64,000 nucleotides of DNA from Bacteroidaceae bacterium. Its GTDB lineage: Bacteria; Bacteroidota; Bacteroidia; Bacteroidales; Bacteroidaceae. The notes beneath the pieces are model-generated. The model worked only from the letters and a program-made list of their open reading frames with translations, was not told the DNA's origin and did not search any database. The stretch is from the NCBI GenBank assembly GCA_017557635.1, contig JAFYYH010000021.1, positions 422,363 through 486,362 on the forward strand, in the 5' to 3' direction. A program made the translations under genes and the position numbers. Below are positions 56,319 to 63,216 of this stretch, in pieces; positions within the stretch are counted from its first letter, which is position 1, and each line of letters opens with the position of its first letter.

Positions 56319-56407
56319 GACCTTTTTTTAGTTCGCTAACGCGAACGGTGGCCCTCCGGGCCATCTCGCTCGCATACTCGCTTCGCCCCAATACGTTGAA
56401 CCTGCGT
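56319..56407. repeat. tRNA-trailer repeat module, family 2, copy B
   Basis: Collinear with 14800-14910: GACCTTTTTTTAGTT, a hairpin (here GTTCGC-TAAC-GCGAAC), TGGCCC-TCC-GGGCCA, TCTCGCTCG, CTCGCT and CCAATACGTTGAAC.TGCGT. The hairpin arms differ from copy A but still pair. The module reaches the stop codon of the convergent lipoprotein gene. Confidence 0.85.
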
Positions 56408-57570
56408 TATTCGAAGAGGGGTGAGAGGTTGAAGGCTAGGATTTCCTCTTCGTCCTTTTCATCCAATGGGATTCCGTAGAGGGTTTTGGTTTTCTCGTCG
56501 AAGGCTGGGTAGAATATGTAGTGATCCAGCTTGATGGATTTCTTGAAGTTTCCGTCCCAGTCAAAGAGCATCACCTCCGGTCTGGGCCAATCCTTATTGG
56601 GATCACTCATACTGTGATCACCGCCGTAATAGAATACCAGAAAGTAATCCTCAAAGGGCAGGGCCTCTTCAAAACAACCCCTCTCTTTATCCATGTAGTC
56701 AACTTCTCCGTTATCATTGTAATGCGGAACCTCGTTCGGCTCTTCCTTGAGAGTGGGGCTGCCATTCTGATGTACTGCAAAACTAATGTCCTTGTCCAGG
56801 TCATAGTACATGATGTAATCAGAAAACAGGAAAGGTTCTACAATCAGATTTTTGGAGGGGTGTTTATAGAATCTTCTTTGGTACTGATCCTTGGGCTGGG
56901 GACCCACTATGGCAAGCATATCGGACAATACTGTAGGTAATTCCATGAAGGCGGTGTCATGCCTGATCCAATAGTGTTCCTCAATTTTTCCAAACTCAAA
57001 TTCAAAGCCTTGAATATATTCCAGGGTCTTGTATATATCATTGTCAAGGAACACATATTCCAGGTTGACTCTGAGTTTGGCCTGATAACCGTCCATGTCC
57101 AAAGGCTGTAAATAGTAAGGTAAGAAGTCTCTGGTCTGCTTCATGACAGTCTTGCCGGATAAAAGGGACTGGGTAACATCCAGAACCTTTATGCTTGTTT
57201 CATCCTGAAGGGGAAGCAGCAGGTGACCGTCATCGCCTTTAAGGACCTGTCTGCGGATTTCGCCCGGACGGTTCACGAATTCGTTCCTGGCTCTTCCCTG
57301 AAGACAGAACTTGCCAAGCAGTTCCCATTCATCGGAATAGATGAACAGAAAGCCGTCCGGATCCTGGGAAATTAAGATTTTATATGAGTCGCAGTTTATG
57401 ATTGAGGTTATCTGTAGCGGTAATTCGGCATCTACATGAACACCCTGGGCAAGTTGGTCGGATTTGTTCAAATAATCTATCTCGCGGATTTCAATCTGGG
57501 GTTCTTTCTTGCATGATGAGAAAAGAGAGAGGGTTAATGCAAACGATACTAAGAGGATACGGATTCTCAT
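56407..57570 (-). CDS. 6-bladed beta-propeller lipoprotein (BF3164-like), copy 1
   Basis: Exported lipoprotein of 387 residues; the signal ends LFSSC with the lipidated cysteine at residue 20. The remainder is beta-rich with a GRARNEF motif near residue 92, matched by GRASNEY in the other lipoprotein at 58602. No catalytic motif is seen and the ligand is unknown. It is divergent from the EEP gene through abutting -7 boxes. Confidence 0.82.
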   Translation of the reverse strand: MRIRILLVSFALTLSLFSSCKKEPQIEIREIDYLNKSDQLAQGVHVDAELPLQITSIINCDSYKILISQDPDGFLFIYSDEWELLGKFCLQGRARNEFVNRPGEIRRQVLKGDDGHLLLPLQDETSIKVLDVTQSLLSGKTVMKQTRDFLPYYLQPLDMDGYQAKLRVNLEYVFLDNDIYKTLEYIQGFEFEFGKIEEHYWIRHDTAFMELPTVLSDMLAIVGPQPKDQYQRRFYKHPSKNLIVEPFLFSDYIMYYDLDKDISFAVHQNGSPTLKEEPNEVPHYNDNGEVDYMDKERGCFEEALPFEDYFLVFYYGGDHSMSDPNKDWPRPEVMLFDWDGNFKKSIKLDHYIFYPAFDEKTKTLYGIPLDEKDEEEILAFNLSPLFE

Positions 57571-57589
57571 AACTTTCTTTTTTTGTTGA

Positions 57590-57605
57590 CAAATGTATAT
57601 ATTTG
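57590..57605. promoter_or_regulatory. Abutting divergent -7 boxes (CAAATGTA | TATATTTG)
   Basis: The minus-strand box TACATTTG (57590-57597) and the plus-strand box TATATTTG (57598-57605) are adjacent with no base between them and together form a near-palindrome. RNA polymerase could occupy only one at a time. Confidence 0.6.
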
Positions 57606-57630
57606 AGAACGTTTTCAGAATGTTATTGTT

Positions 57631-58584
57631 ATGAGTTTAAGAAAGTTTTTGTTTTTGTCTCTCATGGCTTTAACTGCTATGGGGAGTGTACAGGGTAAAA
57701 AACTTCTCTCCTGGAATATCCAGGACGGTATGTGGTCTGATCAGGCCAACAATTATGACAATTTCGTAGAGTTTCTCAAGGCTACTGATCCCGATGTCTG
57801 TGTCTTCTGTGAGGCCAAGACCACACATTTGGAATCCGGTCAGGAACCTTATCTTCCTGCCGGCTGGGAGACGTTGGCCGCCCGATACGGTCATCCGTAT
57901 GTCTACCTGGCACAGGATCAGGACAACTCGCCTCAGGTAATAACCTCAAAACATCCTATCAGGAACATGAAGAGGATTGCCGGTTCACAGGACACTATTG
58001 TAGGACACGGCGCTGGCTGGGTCCAGATAGATATGGACGGCAAGACATATAATATTGTCTGCATGCATGCCATGCCGTTTGCAATGGGTGGCGGTGGCAG
58101 GCCTCAAGGCGGCAGGCCCCAAGGCGGAATGGGCCCAGGACGAGGAATGGGCTTTGGAGGATTTGGAGGTGGCGGAAGTGATGAGTTCCGAAAGAAAGAG
58201 GTGGAGTATGTATGTAATCAGACCATCCTTACCCATGAGAATCCCGGGCAGGAGCGTTGGCTAATGATGGGTGATTTCAACTCTATATCCAGCTTGGACA
58301 ATGACCACTATAAACTGTCTGCTGACTCATCAATCTACTGTGTTCATGACTACATCCGCAATAAGACTCCCTATATCGATGTGATTGCTAACAAGCATCC
58401 GGGTGAGTTCATACAGTCCAGCCAGAACGGCCGCCGCATAGATTTCATATATGCGACAGAACCGGTGATCAAGGAGATCAGAAGTGCCGAGATCCTGAAC
58501 TCAGGCTATACGGAGCAGCATAGGGCCACGGGCGCACAGTACTGGATACCGTCGGACCACAGACCTATACTGATAGAATTCTGA
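57631..58584 (+). CDS. Exported endonuclease/exonuclease/phosphatase-family protein with glycine-rich insert
   Basis: Probable extracytoplasmic EEP-fold hydrolase of 317 residues with a signal peptide (about 1-22). EEP motifs are LSWNIQDG (26-33), the catalytic-type glutamate in FCEAK (about 61), GDFNS (about 214), and SDHRPI near the end. Residues about 152-182 form a Gly/Arg/Pro/Gln/Met-rich insert (GGRPQG repeats) not expected in the fold. Substrate (nucleic acid or phosphoester) is unknown. It lies between two propeller lipoprotein genes. Confidence 0.85.
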   Translation: MSLRKFLFLSLMALTAMGSVQGKKLLSWNIQDGMWSDQANNYDNFVEFLKATDPDVCVFCEAKTTHLESGQEPYLPAGWETLAARYGHPYVYLAQDQDNSPQVITSKHPIRNMKRIAGSQDTIVGHGAGWVQIDMDGKTYNIVCMHAMPFAMGGGGRPQGGRPQGGMGPGRGMGFGGFGGGGSDEFRKKEVEYVCNQTILTHENPGQERWLMMGDFNSISSLDNDHYKLSADSSIYCVHDYIRNKTPYIDVIANKHPGEFIQSSQNGRRIDFIYATEPVIKEIRSAEILNSGYTEQHRATGAQYWIPSDHRPILIEF

Positions 58585-58601
58585 AAGCCGGAAATTTCCT
58601 G

Positions 58602-59759
58602 TCAGATTGATCTGATCTTGTAGAAAAGAAGACAGGGACTTGATTCAAGAGTTGCTTTAGCGGCAATGTCGCGCAGTTTTGCCAGATTGGGATCCTGCGT
58701 TTTTTCGGGCAGGTCTTCACGCATCTGCATCAGAGACATAGGCTCTGCAACTCCGATGAACCAATCCTTATATGTGCCCTTTATTTTGTGGATGGGCAGG
58801 GTCTTGAGATCATCTCCGCGTGAATACTCATATCTTCTCTGCTTGCCGGTGTTCTTGTCTATGATGTAGTAATACTGACTCTCCATTATGTTGAGCAGAA
58901 TGAATGATCCGGTCTGATGCAGTCCGGTGAATCCCACGAACCGGCCTTCATTGGACATGTTGTATGACGTGAAGAAATTGTAGTTGGTGATCTCTTTCTG
59001 TTCTCTCTCTCCCACAATGTTGTCAACTCCGGGAATCTCTCTGCATACGATGCCTTTGTCATTGTCCAGGACATAGATGTTTGGATCAAAAGGAAGTATG
59101 TAGTACAGACTGTCGTTGAACATGTTGCAAAGGGGCTGGCCGCAGTACTCGGCCGTATTGTCGGTGGAGAACGGTACTGACTTGAAATCAGTGATGCTTC
59201 CGTCTTTGAGGTTTATGATTGAAAAGAGCAGACCGCTGTCATTGTAAATCCTGTTGTGTGCAAAGAGTCGGCCATCGGCCATCAACCGTACATCGAACAG
59301 ATAATTGATTCTGGTCTTTAATGCTTCAAGTTCATCTTTCCTGATAAAAGAACCGTCATAGTCAAAATACAGCATCTTTCCCTGAGAAGCGTCAATAATG
59401 CAGACCTGTTTGGTGTTCGTGTCTACATAGAAGGCGCCCAGATACAGATACTCGTTTGATGCCCTGCCTTTCATTCCATAAACGGTATTCAGTGAACCGT
59501 CCATATTGAAGGAGTACAGTACATCATTTGAACTGATGAAAATAAGGGAATCCTCAACTACAATCTTTTCGATGTTACCCATGGGAACATCCTCGGAGAG
59601 TTCCACTATCTCAAAGGCATCGAAAGTAATACCGCTGGCATTGGGATACAGTTCCTTGTAGCCGGATTCAGAGGATCCGGAACTGTTTTTACACCCTATG
59701 GAAAAACAAATGAAAAGACAGCCGAGAAGAGCTGCTTTAAAAGAATTTCTACAATTCAT
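58602..59759 (-). CDS. 6-bladed beta-propeller lipoprotein (BF3164-like), copy 2
   Basis: Lipoprotein of 385 residues; the signal ends FSIGC, cysteine at residue 23 from the ATG at 59759. The frame is open to 59807, but that start would put the signal peptide inside the protein. A GRASNEY motif and propeller-like strands match copy 1, and the two are probably paralogous. Ligand and role are unknown. A minus-strand -7 box lies at 59795-59802. Confidence 0.82.
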   Translation of the reverse strand: MNCRNSFKAALLGCLFICFSIGCKNSSGSSESGYKELYPNASGITFDAFEIVELSEDVPMGNIEKIVVEDSLIFISSNDVLYSFNMDGSLNTVYGMKGRASNEYLYLGAFYVDTNTKQVCIIDASQGKMLYFDYDGSFIRKDELEALKTRINYLFDVRLMADGRLFAHNRIYNDSGLLFSIINLKDGSITDFKSVPFSTDNTAEYCGQPLCNMFNDSLYYILPFDPNIYVLDNDKGIVCREIPGVDNIVGEREQKEITNYNFFTSYNMSNEGRFVGFTGLHQTGSFILLNIMESQYYYIIDKNTGKQRRYEYSRGDDLKTLPIHKIKGTYKDWFIGVAEPMSLMQMREDLPEKTQDPNLAKLRDIAAKATLESSPCLLFYKIRSI

Positions 59760-59794
59760 GTTATCGGAAAAGAATGTTACGTGAATACAAGAAG

Positions 59795-59802
59795 CAAATA
59801 TA
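59795..59802 (-). promoter_or_regulatory. -7 box (TATATTTG) for lipoprotein copy 2
   Basis: Exact TAnnTTTG match on the minus strand, 36 bases before the chosen ATG. The rest of 59803-60014 is AT-rich with no gene seen until the GC-rich repeats just before the integrase. Confidence 0.5.
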
Positions 59803-59950
59803 TTCATTATTTGTTTAATTTAGCGGTCGGAAAACTAACTTAATAATCAAAATATGTTCAAGGGACAAAGTAAAGGAATTTGCACCTATCGTCTTGATAA
59901 TCAATATATAGTTGCATAGCAATTGTTTAGAATAATTGTACTTCCATATC

Positions 59951-59973
59951 CCTCACAGGCCCTCACAGGCCCT
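59951..59973. repeat. Tandem 10-bp repeat (CCTCACAGGC) upstream of the integrase
   Basis: Two exact copies plus CCT. They stand out as GC-rich in an AT-rich gap. They may be integrase arm sites or part of the attachment region. Confidence 0.6.
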
Positions 59974-59989
59974 ATGTTACCCGAAGCTA

Positions 59990-60009
59990 CGGCCCTCCTG
60001 CGGCCCTCC
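59990..60009. repeat. Repeated CGGCCCTCC just before the integrase gene
   Basis: Two exact nine-base copies separated by two bases; the GGCCCT core also occurs at the end of the preceding tandem repeat. The second ends five bases before the integrase ATG. Confidence 0.6.
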
Positions 60010-60014
60010 AAATT

Positions 60015-61115
60015 ATGACACAAACCAAGAAAAAAGAACTTGTAACCCTGAATGAAAAGCCGCTTAAGGATGGTGGCAGCTCGCTGTATCTGAACTACAC
60101 GATAGACGGAGTAAGACACAAAGAATACCTGCAAATGTATATTGTAATACCAAGGACCAAGTTAGATCGTCTGCAGAATGAGGAGACCATGAAAACAGCT
60201 CTGGCTATCAAGGCTAAGCGAATTGTAGAGTTGCAGAACGGCAAGGCCGGATTTGACCGAGCTAAGCATAAAGACATGCTACTGACCGATTATCTATCCA
60301 AGCGTATTGATTATTACCTCCAGCGTGACAGCAAGAGTTATAGCCAGCACCTTGAAAAGATAATACGCTGGCTCAATAACTGGGGTGGCCGCATGACACT
60401 TAAAGGAGCCGACAAACAACAGATACTAAGCTGGTGCAAGTTCATGAAAGACGGCGGCCTGGCCAATACGACCATACGCGGTTACTTTGAGACGCTGGGT
60501 ACTCAGTTTCGCGCAGCAGTCCGTGATGAGCTGATAGACGTAAGTCCGTTTGACCGCATGGACAAAGTTGAAAAGCCTGAGAGGGTAGAGGTAGAAAGGG
60601 AGTTTCTTACCATGGCGGAGCTGCGCAAGCTGGCGGCTACCAAAACACAGAGCGACCTTGTCAGGCGCGCTTTCCTGTTTTCTTGTTTCACCGGTCTGCG
60701 TGCGTCAGACATCAGAAAGTTGGACTGGAGCAACATAACAAAAACAGACACCGGTTGGATGTTGTCTATACGTCAGACAAAGACCAAGAGCATGGTGTAT
60801 ATACCTCTATCTGATAACGCTATCAGCGTATTGCCTACCATACATCCTAAGAACGGCAAAGTGTTTGACAGATTGCCGCATGAGGTTACCGTCAATGAGA
60901 CCGTAAGAAACTGGGTTAAACGCGCCGGAATAACCAAACATATATCATTTCATTGCGCACGTCACACCTATGCCACCCTGCTGCTTACGTCAGGCGTTGA
61001 CATATACACCGTCATGAAGCTATTGGGTCAAAAAGATGTACGTGTCACGCAAATATACGCCAAGATAGTTGACGAACTTAAGGTAAATGCCATCAACGCC
61101 ATACCCCAGCTCTGA
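60015..61115 (+). CDS. Tyrosine recombinase/integrase
   Basis: Site-specific recombinase of 366 residues. An N-terminal arm-binding domain (about 1-75) is followed by a SAM-like core-binding domain (about 85-190) and the catalytic domain. Catalytic residues seen are R in FTGLRASDIRKL (about 237), K in TKTKSM, HxxR in FHCARHTYAT (about 318) and Y in QIYAKI (about 347). The usual second histidine of LGH is replaced: the motif reads LLGQKDVRVTQIY. It faces the six unknown genes with a three-base gap between stop codons. Confidence 0.92.
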   Translation: MTQTKKKELVTLNEKPLKDGGSSLYLNYTIDGVRHKEYLQMYIVIPRTKLDRLQNEETMKTALAIKAKRIVELQNGKAGFDRAKHKDMLLTDYLSKRIDYYLQRDSKSYSQHLEKIIRWLNNWGGRMTLKGADKQQILSWCKFMKDGGLANTTIRGYFETLGTQFRAAVRDELIDVSPFDRMDKVEKPERVEVEREFLTMAELRKLAATKTQSDLVRRAFLFSCFTGLRASDIRKLDWSNITKTDTGWMLSIRQTKTKSMVYIPLSDNAISVLPTIHPKNGKVFDRLPHEVTVNETVRNWVKRAGITKHISFHCARHTYATLLLTSGVDIYTVMKLLGQKDVRVTQIYAKIVDELKVNAINAIPQL

Positions 61116-61118
61116 CGG

Positions 61119-61511
61119 TCAATCCCTCATACATACCGGCATGATTGCTTTCATACCCTCGCGCATCAGAAAGCCCATGGTGTATGCTGCATCCTCACTG
61201 CCCAACTGGAAACCATAGAATATAGACAGCGCATCCTGAACATGATCCAGCTCATGCGCCAGGCTATCTACTGTCTGCTGCTTGCTGGTGGTGGGTCCAA
61301 TCAGCACAAGGCTCATGGTTGTGTCATAGTTTGACACACAGCAGGCGCAGTTCATACGTCCCAGCACGGTATTCACGCAGTAGTCAATACGCTCCTCCTT
61401 CACGCCAAACGAGCGCAGGTAGGCACGTATTCTATCTTCGTCATTCCAATCCAGGTCATAGCACAGCACCACGCCCCAGTAGCCCTCTACATCTATGTAC
61501 TTTGTAATCAT
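61119..61511 (-). CDS. Hypothetical protein with HExxH motif
   Basis: Not recognised. The 130 residues contain HELDH near residue 86, a zinc-protease-type HExxH. A plausible third ligand region (GSEDAAYTMGFLMREG) lies about 20 residues downstream. A CACC motif is near residue 54. There is no signal peptide. It may be a small metallopeptidase or only a metal-binding fold. It is last in the element's minus-strand block. Confidence 0.75.
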   Translation of the reverse strand: MITKYIDVEGYWGVVLCYDLDWNDEDRIRAYLRSFGVKEERIDYCVNTVLGRMNCACCVSNYDTTMSLVLIGPTTSKQQTVDSLAHELDHVQDALSIFYGFQLGSEDAAYTMGFLMREGMKAIMPVCMRD

Positions 61512-61525
61512 GGTCTGTTACATTG

Positions 61526-61924
61526 TTACATCATGCGTTCCCAGTGGATTGGAACATCCTTAACGTCCATCTTGGCACGGAAACATGCCAATACCGCCTC
61601 GGGTGTGCAGTCCGGATCATAGATTGTCTCATGTATGAAATACGCAATGGCTTGTTTGTTAGGCAGACACTTGGGGTAATCGGCATAACACATGTTATAC
61701 AGATACCAGGCAGAGTAAATATCCTCCTCCTTTATTGTCAGCCCCATCTGTCGCATCAGCTCCTCCATTTCGTTGATGGAATGCTGCGGTACTGATTTCA
61801 GGACACCAGAGTTCTCGTCTCTTTTCTTCATGGATGATATAGCCCACTCGGCCAGCTTGTAACTGAACCTGCCCTTGTACTGGTCCATATATACAGCCTC
61901 ACCCTCACTCATTATGTATTGCAT
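61526..61924 (-). CDS. Hypothetical protein of the integrated element
   Basis: Not recognised. The 132 residues are soluble and mostly helical by eye; tyrosine, methionine and acidic residues are common. MSEGEAVYMDQYKGRFSYKLAEWAI follows three residues of leader (MQY-I). It lies 14 bases before the HExxH gene and is likely co-transcribed with it. Confidence 0.7.
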   Translation of the reverse strand: MQYIMSEGEAVYMDQYKGRFSYKLAEWAISSMKKRDENSGVLKSVPQHSINEMEELMRQMGLTIKEEDIYSAWYLYNMCYADYPKCLPNKQAIAYFIHETIYDPDCTPEAVLACFRAKMDVKDVPIHWERMM

Positions 61925-61952
61925 GTTCTTTTTCGCTCTAATCGTTTATAAT

Positions 61953-61983
61953 AAGGCCGATGGACGGACAGCCCACCGGCCTT
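61953..61983 (-). terminator. Possible hairpin between element genes
   Basis: AAGGCCG pairs with CGGCCTT across a 17-base loop, just after the stop of the 93-residue gene. The T tract is poor, so it may only attenuate. Confidence 0.4.
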
Positions 61984-61991
61984 CTTGAAAA

Positions 61992-62273
61992 TCACTTGTA
62001 GCGTCCCATACGGTCACGCTGGCGGCGATAATCCTCGCGCATCTGGCCCTCCTCCTGGAACTGGTCACCTGAGAGCTCCTTTTCGGCATCTTCCCAGCCT
62101 TCCTTGTAGCCCTTGCAGTAACCCTCCTTGTACTCTTGGCCCTCCTTGTAGTGCATAGGATAGTGGCGCATACCAGAACCACTCCTCATACTCATGCTGT
62201 CACGCATCTCAGAGCGCATACCTGAACGCTCCTCGTCTTTGTCGTTTATAATTAAGATTGGCATAATCGTCAC
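61992..62273 (-). CDS. Small repeat-containing hypothetical protein
   Basis: Not recognised. The 93 residues are strikingly rich in Met, Arg, Glu, Ser and Gly. The N-terminal half has MRSEMRDSMSMRSGSGMR; the middle has four YKEG-like units (HYKEG, EYKEG, YCKG, YKEG). The protein looks disordered and highly charged. Confidence 0.65.
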   Translation of the reverse strand: MTIMPILIINDKDEERSGMRSEMRDSMSMRSGSGMRHYPMHYKEGQEYKEGYCKGYKEGWEDAEKELSGDQFQEEGQMREDYRRQRDRMGRYK

Positions 62274-62290
62274 TTTTTAAGGAAAGTCAA

Positions 62291-62815
62291 TCACTTGGAC
62301 CCGACGGCCGATAGAATCTTATCCATCATCGTCCGCATCTCATCCAGTTTCTTGTCCTGGTTGTTTACTCTGTCCTGGAGTTCCACCATTGTACGCGCTT
62401 GGTTCTTCTCCTCCGCATAGCGGGGGTTCAGTTTTTCCAACATCTTCTCACCCTCGGTAAGCACATTCTCATGATACGCCTTTTTGTTCAGCGCATCTTT
62501 TGATGCCTGCATCATAGCGTCCACCGCTTGCAACATAGCCTCACGGCTGGCTGAGTAAGTGTCTTTACCCCTTTCGGCAATCTCCACGTTGATAGGCAGA
62601 GAGGGAATAACCTCATCTTTGCCGTCCAGCGTCACGGTGATGTTGAACACCTGCTGAGGGTTCAGGCCGCTGAAAGCCGAAGGAACAGCTTGTGTCTGAT
62701 ACATTGGCTGTGGTGGTGTTTTTGACTTCACGGTGCCAATCTCCAGCACGGGTTTAGACTCAGTACGTCTCAGAATATAGAAAGGGCTGCCTTGCCCAAG
62801 TGAATTGAAATCCAT
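62291..62815 (-). CDS. Hypothetical protein with C-terminal coiled coil
   Basis: Not recognised. The 174 residues have a proline/glutamine-rich N-terminal part, a beta-like segment (QVFNITVTLDGKDEVIPSLPINVEI) and a C-terminal coiled coil (LQDRVNNQDKKLDEMRTMMDKIL). Layout is reminiscent of small phage structural or adaptor proteins, but there is no firm match. Its leader contains a duplicated 14-base segment. Confidence 0.7.
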   Translation of the reverse strand: MDFNSLGQGSPFYILRRTESKPVLEIGTVKSKTPPQPMYQTQAVPSAFSGLNPQQVFNITVTLDGKDEVIPSLPINVEIAERGKDTYSASREAMLQAVDAMMQASKDALNKKAYHENVLTEGEKMLEKLNPRYAEEKNQARTMVELQDRVNNQDKKLDEMRTMMDKILSAVGSK

Positions 62816-62845
62816 TGTTTGTTACTCTTTTTGTTTGTTACTCTT
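62816..62845. repeat. Duplicated 14-bp leader segment
   Basis: TGTTTGTTACTCTT occurs exactly twice (62816-62829 and 62832-62845) immediately upstream of the 174-residue gene. On the coding strand it reads as two A-rich AAGAGTAACAAACA units next to the ATG. Confidence 0.7.
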
Positions 62846-62856
62846 GTTTCTCTCTC

Positions 62857-63195
62857 TTATGCTGTGGCCGTCAGTGGCGATACCACCTGCAGCACGCCGT
62901 TGAACAGGTCGTTAAAGACCATTATCACACCGGTGCCCGCAAGATCGGCCGCAGTGACAGCATCCCCTCCCAGCTGAGTCAGGGCACGTGCAGTACCGTT
63001 CAGCGTCAGGGTTACAGGCAGAGTGCCTGTTGTCCCCTCCGGAATGGCAGTAGCAATGCGCAGCGCAAACAGGCCCACAGGAGCAATCCTTCTGAACCCC
63101 ATTGCGATGTTCACAGCCTCCGTTGTTACCTGCACGTTCTTTGACTCCAGGTAAGGAATGCCGTTTACGTTTACCGTTACAGCGTTGCATCCCAT
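62857..63195 (-). CDS. Hypothetical low-charge beta-type protein
   Basis: Not recognised. The 112 residues have few charged residues and many Val, Thr, Ala and Gly, suggesting a beta-sandwich. No signal peptide or membrane helix is clear. It lies 21 bases downstream of the NCCCEN gene. Such a protein could be a capsid or fibre-type component, but that is a guess. Confidence 0.7.
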   Translation of the reverse strand: MGCNAVTVNVNGIPYLESKNVQVTTEAVNIAMGFRRIAPVGLFALRIATAIPEGTTGTLPVTLTLNGTARALTQLGGDAVTAADLAGTGVIMVFNDLFNGVLQVVSPLTATA

Positions 63196-63216
63196 AACAA
63201 ACTCCTTATTGATAGT

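Noticed and set aside
59901..60134. 77-codon minus-strand frame over the integrase start
   Set aside because: Overlaps the integrase N-terminus and the GC-rich repeats; no start context or motif supports it.
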